From Bugula neritina (lineage: Eukaryota > Bryozoa > Gymnolaemata > Cheilostomatida > Bugulidae): DNA of 64,000 bases. The notes beneath the pieces were generated by a model that saw only the letters and a list, made by a program, of their open reading frames with translations, was not told the DNA's origin and did not search any database. The first letter of the stretch is position 1. Each line of letters begins with the position of its first letter. Location: positions 5,881,241-5,945,240 of the forward strand of contig OZ037768.1 in NCBI GenBank assembly GCA_964035545.1, written 5' to 3'. The position numbers and the translations under genes were made by a program. Shown piece by piece: positions 24,501 to 36,282 of this stretch.

Positions 24501-27500
24501 TCTACAAACAATTTTATCTACATTGAATTCACCATGATAACTGCATTATTATTAATCAAATACCCATTTATCACTTACTAATTAGTTAAACTAATATAAT
24601 TGTGAACTGGCAATAGATTATTTTCCTAATTTCCTTTTAGGTAATTTGAATTACCTCAGGTTTATTATTCAAGACATGAAGTCACAAAATAATTATGATA
24701 ATGAGCATAACGGGAGTGAAGGGGATGTTGACGCAGCCTATCAAAGGGTAGGGGTAATCAATTTGAGTACAATTCAGTGCGACCACGGTACCGCCATTTC
24801 TTTATTTACATATTATTCTGATATCTATAAATATTGCGACTAAAAATAATTAAAAGCTTTTAATAAGCGGCAACAGTACAGCTGGTCTGATATGCAAAAA
24901 AGTCTAGAGTAGTGTGATGTAATCCGACCCACCCTTCCTCACTGCTATACTTGTGCACGAAGGCTATGAGATCCGCAGCTCTACCGCTTCCATCACACAC
25001 CACTACGGGCACTGGAGGGGTGCCCGTGAGGTAGTCTAGAACCGTTCTGATGGTGTTACTACCTCCCTCCAGTATCAGGCACACTATAGGCACGCCATAT
25101 CCTTTTGAAGGTTTCTCCCCTCCTAAATTTAAAAAAAATTCAATAGAACAAATAAGTTTCAATTACTTTTGTTGTTGATCACAAGATCTGTGAATATGAT
25201 TATTGGAATCTATTAAATAAAAAAATTTTAAATGTCAAATAAAACGTTTTTTGTAAAATTATCCTTTGCTTGGTGTTGATAAATTATTAGTAGATATGCA
25301 TAAACAAATCTATGTCTAATATATCAATTGCTCTTTGCAATTAAAGTGCTGGTTTCCTGACATCTGGTACTTTTTATATGAGCAGAAATTACTTGGCATA
25401 AGGTGTGTTCCTCATCATAACGACTTGTATGATACGGAAGGGCAAACGTATGCTACAAAGGTATTGCGCAAGATTAAATAATAAGTTAATGATGTATTTT
25501 TGGGGAATATTACCGTCTGTCTACCTTAATTATAGTGAGTCTCAACTTTCTAATCATATAACAAGCAGAAGACAGGTTGCCTAAGACCTGCAAAACTTCA
25601 TTTTGATATTTATTCCTGGATTTTAAAATGTATTTTGAGTGATCCTAAAATATATTTGAGAAACAAGCTGAAACATTGAAGATACTCTGATTATAATTCT
25701 TGATGAATGTTTGAAATATCAACTCATGAGCACACCAGACTACTACTAAAGACAGCCTTATCTGTTGAAAACACTGTCAAAGGCGGATATCTTAGAATTT
25801 TGCCAAAAATTGGTATAAAAGCTTGCTATTCAATTTACACCAAAAAGACCATAAAGATAAGTATATAATACATAACTATAGACAATCATGTAATATAATT
25901 GTTTATATGCAATATTTCAAAACTTTGAAGATTTTTACACTGAGGAGCTCTAAACGACACAAGTTGTAATTTCCACATGAGTAAACTGAAACTTGGGCTT
26001 AATGCAGGTACTATGTTGTTTTTGCCAACAGTTACTTTATATTAACCGTTAGCATTTCCATTGTTTTTCATTAAAATGCTGGTATTATAACGCAAGAAAA
26101 TGCAGGCCTGACACACACATGTCCTATATAGGCTACTAGTAGTATTTTTATTTTATAACTAGAAGACGGAAAGGAAATTACCAATAGTTCAACACCATCC
26201 ACTATAACTGATATATTCTAATGTTCTGATAAAACATACTTGGCAATATTTGCAATATTTTCAACTGTTGTATTTTAATGTTTTGATAAAACATACTTTG
26301 CAAGACTTTCTACGCACGTATTTTATCCACTAGATCAATTGAATCACACTCATAGAAACAGACTGAATTTGTAATCAATTTTGATATCAGCTGCGTATGA
26401 AAACTTACGTATATGAATTCTTTGGTGACTGATGTATCGTTCCAGCCTCTTTCTCAACACGATATCTGCTCCGTACTTGGCCTCAGTGCCATTATCAGCT
26501 AAGAGGAAATAGTTGTGACTCGAGTTGAGCAAGGCCGTGTTGTTTCGAGGATGAGCGGCGGCGTGGTAGTCTACGGTTTTCTAGAAAATTCCACCTCAAC
26601 TCAATATCGTTTCACAGAAAACCACAACAAATTCTCCGCATAGACTTTACATGAAACTAGGACTAATTTTTAAATAATAAAACAGATAGTCTCTCTGTTA
26701 ACTTGCTAAATTATACCTAAGAAACTCCACTAACTTATCAGCTACTGTATGAAATTCTCAGAACTTATCACAAAACACAGATTGCAAAAGTGGTGACAAA
26801 GACATGAGATAGAGGCATATCTAGGCAGGAAATATAGAACATTCTATTGAGAGACCAGTGCCAGCAGGACAAATGTGTTCAACATGTCATTATGTAAATC
26901 GTGCCGCTATGTATGAATATCAATGCATCACAGTAACACAGTTCAGCATAAAGATTCAATACAAGGTTCATATCCTAGGCATTATTTGGAAATTCATAAA
27001 TAACAGCATATTATACAAGCGGCATTTATTATGTTCTATTTTTACTCACATCTTTACCAATCAAATCATTTCTACGGTGAACTACGCCCCAAGGAGCAAT
27101 ACCAATGGCTACGGTGTGCTTCTTTCGCTTTTTCATAGACTTTTCTGCCAATGCTGAGCCCACATGACGCATCACACCTTTTGAGATAACAAAAATATGC
27201 TCTCAAGTATGTTATTGATTGCAGCGGTCTTCTATTAATATCATTAGGAAGCTAATGACATTGTACAAGCAAGCTTGCTATGACTTGTCTATGTAATATA
27301 AAAGGTTTGTCAATGAGATTAACAGCTGTAACAGAACATAAAGCCTGACAAAATACTGTAGAGCCCAGTCTAACTAGAGCTGAAGTACTTAGTACTATAC
27401 CATAATGAAGTCATACATCCAATTACTAAAGGTTACACCATGGGTAGCAACACACCACATTGTGAAAGTAGAAAAACTTGCGTAGATATACCTGTGTTTG

Positions 27501-30427
27501 TTCCGCCAGTGATGATCCATGCCCCAGTTGTATTGACAGCTTTCAGTAAACCTTTGTTGAAGACCCTCTTTAGTTTGGGCTGGAGGTCAAAGTTCGCTAT
27601 GCCACCATGCACCGATATAAGAAGTTTGGGCAACTCCAACTGCCAGTGGTGTAACAATAGCTGTAATATTCTCTCAGGGGGTGTATGGTAATCCAGTCTC
27701 ACGTACTAGAAACAGTAGACATTCAAATAATCATCAGATTTAGCAACAATATATACAATGTTGGGTCTAACTTTATTAGTGCACACATTATGTAACAGTT
27801 AATGTGCTTGTTGAATTAAACCATATAAATCTATATATGACACCTCTTCAAATAGTATTATAATAAAATATTGACCATTCACCTACACCATGTGTTTTCT
27901 TATAATTGCCCAAGGCTGCAGTTGTATCACACAAAACATAATGGTAGTTGACACGAACACCTGACTTGACACCTGCACCTGAGTGCCTTCATGAATATTT
28001 ACCAGTAAATGGAAATATTTTAGTGGCTGAAAATACTTTGATATATATTATTCTGTCGATCATTAGCAGCTTAAAAATGTGGAACAGGTAAAATTGTTTT
28101 CACAAAATGTCTAGCTAACCACTTCTCAGGTGAAAGTGATGAAAATTGACTGTAGTCTGGGAACGTAGAGGTGATGCGTTGTAGTGACAGTTATGTCATA
28201 ATAAGAGAAATGAAGAAATTGAAAAAAGCCTGTGTTCTAGATTAATGTAGCAAAAGAAGTTATGTTCTCGCAAGAATTTCAACCCACGCCCCAAACCTAA
28301 ATTTGATAATAAAATTAAAGAACTTGGGCTATCTCAATTTCCCCACTACTGCTCCAAAGTGGAGAGAACCAGCGTGAAGGAAGCTATCAATATTCAATAT
28401 AAAGACCTATAACATTGGTTGAGCTAAAAAATTGGCAAAGCAGCCAGCAATTGAAAAGTTTTTTTACCTGTGCTTTAGTAGCATAGCACGGTGTTCCTTG
28501 AAAGTCTATTTGACCAAAGGCGTCGGTTGGGGATATTTTCGTGTGCCTGTTTGCTTGCCAGTTGTCCGTGTAGTTCTTGGTGGAGGTAACATCTAGAGGA
28601 TGTTGCAAGACATGATGTCCGCACACACACCTACACATTTTATATTTAGATTTTATAGAAAAACTAAAAAAAACTGATATAATACAAAAAATACCCCACA
28701 GCATAAAGTGTTATAAACTAGATATTATAGCAACCTATATGCAACTTGATATTTACATTACATTTGGATGCAGAAAAAATTAAACTAAATTTCTTAAACT
28801 ATTTATTGTTTTTCTACGAAAGTAAGTAAAATGCAAAATGTGGCAAACAAAAAAATACCAATCTAATTTAATATAAATGCACTACATTCTTATTGGTTTA
28901 CAGTTGAAGTTAGCCTTTAAAGCCAAAGAGTCAATTATCAGCTGAATTTAGTCATTTGTAGTATATTTGAAGAAGCCACTGGAGACTACTAAGCAAATAA
29001 AAAAGACAAGTAGCTGATGTGATGAGAGAGTGTGTACTTATGTTAGACCTGTAGAATATAATGTTACTGCTACTAGCCTAGTATAATGCTATTATAATTA
29101 CTACTCCATAATATAAGAACAATTTACAATAGTCATAACATATTAATGATGATGCACTACAACTATTATTGCTGTTGCCAGAACTAATACTGTGGAACAA
29201 TCTAAAACATTGTTATGCCATCTTACTGTACTCTAGTTCACAATTAAATGTAGTTCTCTATTAGTCAACATCCTGAATGCTTTGCTTCAGTAAAGTGCCT
29301 ATTCTTTAGCATTTTTCAGCTACAGATAGTATCACAGCTGAGCATTCTTTAAGTGCATACAGAAGAACATTACCAGAGACGAGCCACTGACAATGCCTGG
29401 CCTACAGCTCACCTATCTCGTTGTTCACCGTTGTTATTTGTTGGCACAAATTTCGCACATTCACGCTTATTGAATCCCCTTTCAATCCAAAAATCTTTTA
29501 CCTGCAACTTAAAACAGTAAATAGCTGTCTAATATCAGTATTGACATCTCACTTTATCTTACAAAAATCATCCTTTAGCTAAGGGAAAGCAACAAAGACA
29601 GACCACTTTACATAGTTCAAGTTTCACAAAAGCTCTGAATCATTCTTGTCACAAAAACTTACCCAATAAGGGTATTAATTGTTATCTGATGGCAACCACG
29701 GTATGCATATATTGTGTTTTGTTCTTAGTGAAAACCGGAAGTGTACAACATCTCATTATTGCTAGCTGAAGAATCAGTTATCAAGCTTGAGTTGCTCTCA
29801 AGCAAATGAATAAACCGTTAGTAATTAAATTTATACTGAATAAATTATTAAGGTTACATTTTGAATACAACTAGGGCCAATGAAGGAAACCCGAAATTTA
29901 CATAATTTAATTCAGCTATAGGTCTACCAGACCAAATAGGACAACGGCATTAATTTTTGAAAAACAGCAACACCTAAAAATTGATGTATTTACTTGTACT
30001 TTAACCTTTAACAGAATTTATACGTATAAGTTTGCCTATAGAACACAGAGATGACATTTTGAGTATATTAGCCTACCTTATTAGGAATGTTGACAATTGA
30101 AGACTTAATAGAAGATTTTGCTGACATCGAATGATTAACAGAAATTCCATCTGAAATTCAAAATAAGAAAATATTAGAATTTTCAAACACGCCAAAAAAT
30201 ACTTTAAATGCCAAAAACACACGTGCAAACATTAATAAAGTTTTAAATAACTATAAATACACATTATGCATAAGCTCTCTAATACAATATAGCAAGTGAA
30301 CACAAATATTTCCAACAAGGGAAATTGCAAAGGTGAAAACGCCTTTAATGTGTCATTGCAAATGAGATTTACCTGGTAGGTTTGCCGAACTGACTGATTT
30401 CTCGTTCATTTCTATCATGGTATTCAT
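10696..30427 (-). CDS. trpm: TRPM-family cation channel (TRPM1/3/6/7 type, no kinase domain)
   Basis: Thirty-three coding exons splice in consistent phase into 1733 aa, from ATG at 30427 to TGA at 10698-10696. The order is TRPM N-terminal homology region, six-segment channel, TRP helix, coiled coil and a Ser-rich tail. Members of this clade are plasma-membrane or intracellular cation channels (Ca2+, Mg2+, Zn2+). Diagnostic motifs are [60 protein letters not shown], the pore motif [10 protein letters not shown] and LFPPPLI after the TRP helix. TRPM6/7 end in an alpha-kinase; here the protein stops in an Asn/Ser-rich tail, so it is of TRPM1/3 or fly Trpm layout. The first in-frame ATG is used, with another at codon 4. 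An acceptor-like TATCAG about 20 bp upstream implies a non-coding first exon further right. Exon coordinates are in the three part entries and the two special-exon entries. Confidence 0.96.
13207..13227 (-). other. trpm: TRPM 21-nt microexon
   Basis: The sequence between TTTCAG and GTAAGA encodes about seven residues (EGLDPKI plus a split Gly) and fits phase 1 on both sides. Skipping it also keeps the frame, so use may be regulated. Confidence 0.65.
16070..19654 (-). other. trpm: TRPM exons 18-25: pre-S1 linker, membrane domain and pore
   Basis: Exons: 19577-19654, 19198-19365, 18834-18965, 18626-18724, 17795-17950, 17249-17423, 16822-16936, 16070-16260. Membrane segments run from [15 protein letters not shown] (S1) through [11 protein letters not shown] (S2), the S3-S5 region and [19 protein letters not shown]. 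The selectivity region [10 protein letters not shown] keeps the acidic residue found in cation-conducting TRPMs. S6 is [24 protein letters not shown], split here as [10 protein letters not shown] and [14 protein letters not shown]. The TRP-helix segment ([12 protein letters not shown]) and LFPPPLI follow. Exon 25 starts after TAAAG at 16261, the choice that keeps the FNSTYS join in frame. Confidence 0.92.
16307..16374. repeat. 14-bp tandem repeat in TRPM intron
   Basis: About 4.6 copies of CTTACACAGTGTAG with substitutions, lying in the intron between exons 24 and 25. Confidence 0.8.
20249..20452 (-). other. trpm: TRPM exon 17: in-frame exon with four-residue repeat
   Basis: This 204-bp, phase-0 exon has a CTAG acceptor and a GTAAGA donor. 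It begins with tandem Tyr-Ala-Asp-Thr units (about 4.5 copies) encoded by an imperfect 12-bp repeat at roughly 20395-20450. An Arg/Ser-rich segment follows ([16 protein letters not shown]). It lies in the cytosolic linker before the first membrane segment, which varies among TRPMs. Its length is a multiple of three, so it could be skipped without a frame change; whether it is alternative is not visible. Confidence 0.75.
23389..23630 (+). mobile_element. tRNA-derived SINE
   Basis: The head resembles a tRNA with a Pol III promoter. The A-box-like stretch is TGGTCTAGAGGTTAGAG and the B-box-like stretch is GGGTTTGATTCCCAG, spaced as in a tRNA gene. A unique body follows (CCACTCAGTCATAATTGC, then CACCAGGGGCTTCTCAC). 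It lies in a TRPM intron, antisense to that gene. The 3' limit is approximate and I see no clear target duplication. Confidence 0.7.
24081..24164. repeat. 21-bp tandem repeat, four copies
   Basis: The unit AAAATACTGTAATGATTACTC is repeated with few changes, in the TRPM intron just upstream of exon 10. Confidence 0.85.
28211..28349. mobile_element. MITE-like element, copy 1
   Basis: The left end GAAATTGAAAAAAGCC and right end GGCTATCTCAATTTC are imperfect inverted repeats. The interior matches a second copy at about 63464-63622 (shared TGTGTTCTAGATT and a poly-A-rich CTCGCAAGAATTTC region). It lies in a TRPM intron. No coding capacity; boundaries are approximate. Confidence 0.65.
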
Positions 30428-33400
30428 TGTAGATTGGAGTAGTGAAACTGATAGCAATTATTGTTGAGTTAATCAGCAAAACAATTTAATCTAATTTTCA
30501 AACAATTTAAATAATTTTCATTAAAAGAGATGATCAGAATGCAACTATATGTACGTGTAGATGCAGCTGCTCATCTGAGGTTATGGAGGACGAAAAATTC
30601 CGTGTTCAGCAATTTCCATTTGCACAATCAGTAAAAAGATTGTATGTCGTTGCAATCCCCATGGGTTCCTTGGAGATTAGAACAGAAGAGCTGTCAGCCA
30701 AGTTGTCGTGAGCTACAAAAATATATATTACTGTAAGTTGACTGGGGGCAGCTTAAATCTAAAGAATAAGCAGCAACATGAGTACTAATCAGATTGCACC
30801 ATATAATGCAAACATGGTGTTAGTGTAACCATAAAAGAAGTTTAAAAAATCTTCTATAATATGTAGTATAGAATATAAAGGAAATAAAATCTATAGTAAT
30901 ATATAGTAATATAGTAATATATAGTAATATAGTAATATATAATAATATAGTAAAATAATAATATCTACTATAGTGTATTAGGGAAATAAGATCGAGTGCA
31001 GAAAAGATATACAAGTAGTCTTAATAAAAACTGAGACATTTAGAAGCCTGCGATTGTAGAAACAAGTAAAAAGTACAGCAGTAAACTTCACCACGAAAAT
31101 AACAAGACAATTTGCAATTTAATTTTGCATCTTCTTTTATTAGAATTCACAAGAAGAAAACATTAATATAAGCATGATTGTGAAAAATTCAAGCTTTCAG
31201 ACTGATGTGTTATATTTTCACAAAATGAAGCCTCACTTCGAAATGAAACGATAAACACTAAAATTCCAAGCTAGCACATTTTAAAGGTGCAATTGTAAGT
31301 TAGACAAAACTTTAATGTTATATACCTAAATATTAATCCACAGTGTAAAACTACGCTTCAATATTTTTTTCACAATAAGTTCTTAAATACTTATAAAAGC
31401 AGATATATTCCAGGCGTATCAGTATTTCTTGATCGAATGTCGATATCAACTTAGTTTGATTTCCTTAAATAGCCCAGGTTGGTAGGGTGTGCCACACATC
31501 AACTCTTAATTAGTAAACGTGATTAGGGTGAGGGCTCACCATTATTACAACATTTACATATTTAATGTAATCACGACACACAAGATAATTAGTTTGCAAG
31601 TGGTTTGTGATGTATAAACTCTCCAACATCTTTCTACCGTTAGATGGCCTACTTCCACACTTCAAATTCTAATTTTAAGGCAATTATTATCCCATGCTTA
31701 CTATCAGTTAAACTTAGGTCTAATTTTCAAAGCTAAAATGGGCTTTTTTTCTTTCAAAGTTGCATATGGTATATCTATTATTAGCATAATTGATAATTTC
31801 ACAACTGCGTGAACTGTATTTAGATGCAATTGACCTAGATGGAGTTTCAGGGCAGAATAAAACATGGTACTGAAATTATATATTGTAAATGAGCTACCCA
31901 AAAGAATTTAGATGCAGTAACAAACAAATTTCAGTAATTTTAAATTTTTTAAGGAGTTTTGATTTGGGGCACATGTTTAAATTCTTGCAAAAACATAAAT
32001 AGTTTTGTCACATTTCTCATATAAAAAAATCATGTTTTTTCCAGCTTCTCCATTACTACACTTACATCTCAAAAAATTGCAAAGTTTTTTTTTTTTGAAT
32101 TAACTTATAAAATGTTTTAAAGTCTTTATACCTTAAATGTTAGATAAAACTCAATTCGGTCCAACATATGTTTGCAAATGCACAGCAAGTGCTCACTACA
32201 AAAGGTTTTGCAGCTAAAATAAAGGTTTGTTCCATTTACATTAAATGCTAGCTAATATTATTAATGCATATTATTTTCATAATGACATCCACTTTTAAAT
32301 TTTTACAATGTCCCGTGTAGGACTACAGTTAGATAGGTAAGAAAATAAACATTAAATTTTAGATATGCAATCTTATTCAATACTTAAGGCAATTATGGGA
32401 TACCTGTTATTTATTTTATACAGGTTAACTCTGGAGTTATTGCGGAAAATAATAAACTTATAATTGATAAATAATAGAGATGTCATTTTATGACTGGAGA
32501 CTCATATTCTCAGGTAGAATATAAAATAATAATGTCAAAATTAATGATATTTTAAATAATGAATATTTTTGTAGCCTATAAATTGACAATATAATTATAA
32601 TATTAATTACATCTTAATCATGAATAATGCTGAAAGTAAAGGTCCTTTTAATAATCAAAACACCAATAAAAATTGCAAACAAAAATACCGAAGAAATAAT
32701 TAAAAACACCATTATAAAAAAACTATCAATAAAACAAAATTCTTTGTTGCAATAGTTAATTATAGAAATATAAAACTACAGCAAAACACCAATCATCAGA
32801 ACACACACTTTATATTTAAAGTATATAATACAATATGCCATATATTCTAGTCTTACTAATACATCAAATTTAAGAAAAATTGTCAATATTTACACTACAC
32901 TTGATGACTTATGCTACCAACATAAGCAATTTCAAATCTATTAAGATTAAAAGCTTCATATCAAATATCAGAAGAGTGAAATTTAGGAAAAATTTGGCAG
33001 ATTATTAAAAAAAGGTGAAATTTTTAATTTATCAATTGATTTGATATAATATAATAAATAGATAAAATTTACAGCACAACAAAAACTATGCAAGTGTACC
33101 AAAAAGCCTAAATATAACATAAACTATATTAACTCTAAGCTACACAACAGTTTGTGAATCTCAGTTTGGCCTTAGATTTGAGATTTAAAAGTGACAAAGT
33201 AAAGCATAAAATGATTACCACACAAAACTTCAAAATAAAACTCATCTGTCACCAAAAATAGAGCTAAATTTAAAATTTACATGTATGTCCTAAGCTTAAG
33301 ATAGCAAAGCTAATAGTGATGGCACTAAACCACTTGTACAGTGTACTACTACTAGGTTACAAGTACTAGTAACTTTAGCAGCAATATCAATATGAATCTC

Positions 33401-36282
33401 ATTCTCTACTCCAACAAATAACTGACATGGACACCTACTCCCAGTGTAACCTCAATCTAAATAAAGTATACATACCTAAAATTGCTTGATCTGTAGCATC
33501 TGCTAGTGCTGTAGTACAGGATTGAAAGATGAACAACCACAACTAATACTATTGTCCACTCGGCACTCGTGTCACTCACAGTCCCTCCCGTGATTATGTA
33601 CGCCAGGTTTAGATTTAAGGTAAAACTTGAACTCAATCTCAAAGCCGAACAATTACAGTAACTCAAACTTTAACGCTAATTACTAATATCGAGTTCAACA
33701 GCAAGTGTGAGTAACACCAACTGAAACTTGCAACATCAACTTCGGGTTCAATTCTGACCTGATGCTTCCTTTCTTATCTTTGGTTTCAGAACATTAATAT
33801 GTCCAAATGACTTACAGCAATTACTATAAGCCATAAATAGCTAATCTTTTATGGACCCAAAACAGGAATTCGAGTCCTTCTGTCTTTTAATAGATTGATT
33901 TTATATTTGAGAAAAAGACCTAGCCATGCATAAGCTAATTCCATTTCTGTATGACACGATTGTTGCTTGAAATGTTGTTTGGGCTAGAAAGTGTAAAATG
34001 TTATTGCTACTTTGTGGACATATAATTTACCCAAACGTCATTATTTCAGTTACAGAAACTCAAACTATTTCAGCGTGCCCAGTAGTCAAGTTTATATAAC
34101 TTGATACAATTGCATGTTGAATGTGCAAGTTTATGAAGTTAAGCCATTGTGCAGATCTCAAGTATCAATATGTGTATCTGTATGAGTATTTTAATTATAA
34201 TAAACGTTAGTATTTACAACTACGTTTATTGTGTATATATTATATATTGATAAGCATTGTCATTGTGGTTAATTTCACTTTCGCTTACACTTAGTCTTAG
34301 TCTTACTCTTACAGTTACTAACTCTAAGTCTTACTGGTCTTAGTCAGTGTTATTGTTACTGTTAGTGTTACTGTTGGTGTTAGACTTAGTGTTACTGTTA
34401 GACTTAGAGTTAGTGATTACTGAGTAAATTACTCACTAGTCATTACTGATTATAATTATCATTGTCATTTTGATTGTGATACTCGTACTGATAGTCATAG
34501 TGAGTATATTAGACTTGCACTTTACACTTTGACTTGGTGTCTTAGTCTTACAGTTTGAGTTACTCATAGTCAGTTACCATTACTCATTACTGAAAGTGAA
34601 ACTGTTAGGGGTAGCTGATTACTGAATAGTGATTTGCACTTTGACACCGACAGTGACACCGACAGTGATCATGATGATGATGTGAGTGACTTTTAACTTT
34701 AACTTACAGTCACTGAAAGTGTAACAGTTACTGTTTGACTTGATGGGCATTATTATTATGATTATTTCAACTTGAATTTCAACTAGTTTTGATGATGTTT
34801 GCATTTTAAATTGTTATATTAATAGCTAAATTGCTCATAATTATTCACATTTTTATTGACTATGATAGTCTGGTTTTAGTTCATATTGATCATATTAGAT
34901 TTGATAGTACTGCCTCCTGTTTAAAAGATCTTCATCTGGCATATTGATATTAACGGTTGAAAATATTACTAAATAAAAATAAAATTGAATTAAAATAAAA
35001 AATAAAAGTATAATTTCAATTTGATGGTAGTTGAAAAACGTTGGGTTTACTTTTCTAAAGTTTAACTTGAAGAGTACATGATAAAATTCGGACTTCAAGT
35101 TGAAATATAGTTTAAATTTAGAGCTCATAATTTGATCTGTGACTGTTAGTACAAAGGTGTAAAGCAAAGCTTATCTCTAACCTACACTAAAACTTGAGTG
35201 AAAAACCTCAACGTGAATCAGCTACATTTTTATTAACTAGTAATTAGGCTTAAACCTAGCAGTAATTATTTTTGTACTCACCGTTTTCATCAGTTTGAAC
35301 ATTTTTGTACAAGTTCTCCTAAGCTCAATGCTATCATTGAACATTTTCAAAAGAATTATTTTAAAGAAATTACATCAATGTATATCTTATATATAGGTAA
35401 TAGTATTTTCAGTTCAATTTTAATCCACAGAGATAGTAATATCAGTTAAATGCAATACCCGATATTCATATACTTGATGACTTGACGTATGCAACTATTT
35501 AGCATGGGTATTATTAGACTGTGGATTAGTATTAATCACATCATTAGTATGCATGCCACGAAACTATATGTAGCAGTAAAAGGAAGTTTAGTTATACAAG
35601 TTTAGTGATAGCTATAACATTGTATATTTTAACGTTGCATAATAGATTCATTTTAATTGCAATTTTAATTTTAAAAACTGCATGTTTACGCTTTTGGTTC
35701 TCCACCCAATATTTCATTAATGGAAACATTTACAATAATCATTCCAATACATAAATTCCCTTATTGACTATGGTTTCTTATGCCTTGAAGTACAAGCTTG
35801 GTGTTGACATTCTTTTGTTGGATAAATATTAGGGTTTTTCCCAAACAAGCTGCGTTATCTCACATTTATATTGAAATTTTTGTTTATGTTTTTTCAAACA
35901 AATAAGCAGCTTTTTGGCACTATTTTCTATTTGTTTAGTCGAGAGCTGAATTTAAATCGTATACAGTAGTAAAAAATAAAGAACTGCCTGCCGAATGTGA
36001 GCCAAAAAAACATTGATTTTTAAAGAAAATTTATTTATGCCAGTTTGTAAGTTAGTAAAGTTAGTAAAAGACATGTTAATTTTATGATCCATCTACATGC
36101 AGAAAATATTTTGATTAAACTTTATCATATATAAAGTTCTCAACCTAATGTTCTAGTAATCAAATGCCATAAAGGTGTGTGCAGAAAGATGATGTGAAAA
36201 TGACCAGGTCCAATGTTGAGCATTTAGGTTTGATCTTTATTATGTTGTCTTCTGTATCTAAAGACCTTGCAAAAGCTGAATC
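30428..36282. other. Intergenic region between TRPM and PMS2 (divergent promoters)
   Basis: About 5.8 kb of AT-rich sequence separating divergently transcribed genes. I see no protein-coding exon. A block near 30893-30960 is an imperfect ATAGTAATAT repeat. About 34260-34800 is a second island of six-base-periodic degenerate sequence (GTTACT, GTTAGT, CTTAGT words). Non-coding 5' exons of TRPM may lie here but cannot be placed. Confidence 0.55.

Larger units (their letters stand above)
21277..30427 (-). other. trpm: TRPM exons 1-16: N-terminal homology region
   Basis: Exons in transcript order: 30373-30427, 30077-30150, 29413-29501, 28468-28630, 27492-27705, 27050-27177, 26409-26580, 24933-25122, 24378-24501, 23863-24033, 22917-23051, 22531-22719, 22201-22341, 21971-22071, 21623-21851, 21277-21459. 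They encode residues 1-786. The Cys-rich entry ([12 protein letters not shown], then RCVCGHHV) opens the homology region. Later exons carry the ankyrin-like helical repeats ([21 protein letters not shown]) and the [18 protein letters not shown] block that precedes the membrane domain. The donor of exon 8 is GTGGGT; that choice restores the conserved EEGNLP join to exon 9. Confidence 0.92.

Noticed and set aside
24646-24843. Plus-strand 65-codon ORF in a TRPM intron
   Set aside because: No recognisable motif, low-complexity composition and no splice context.
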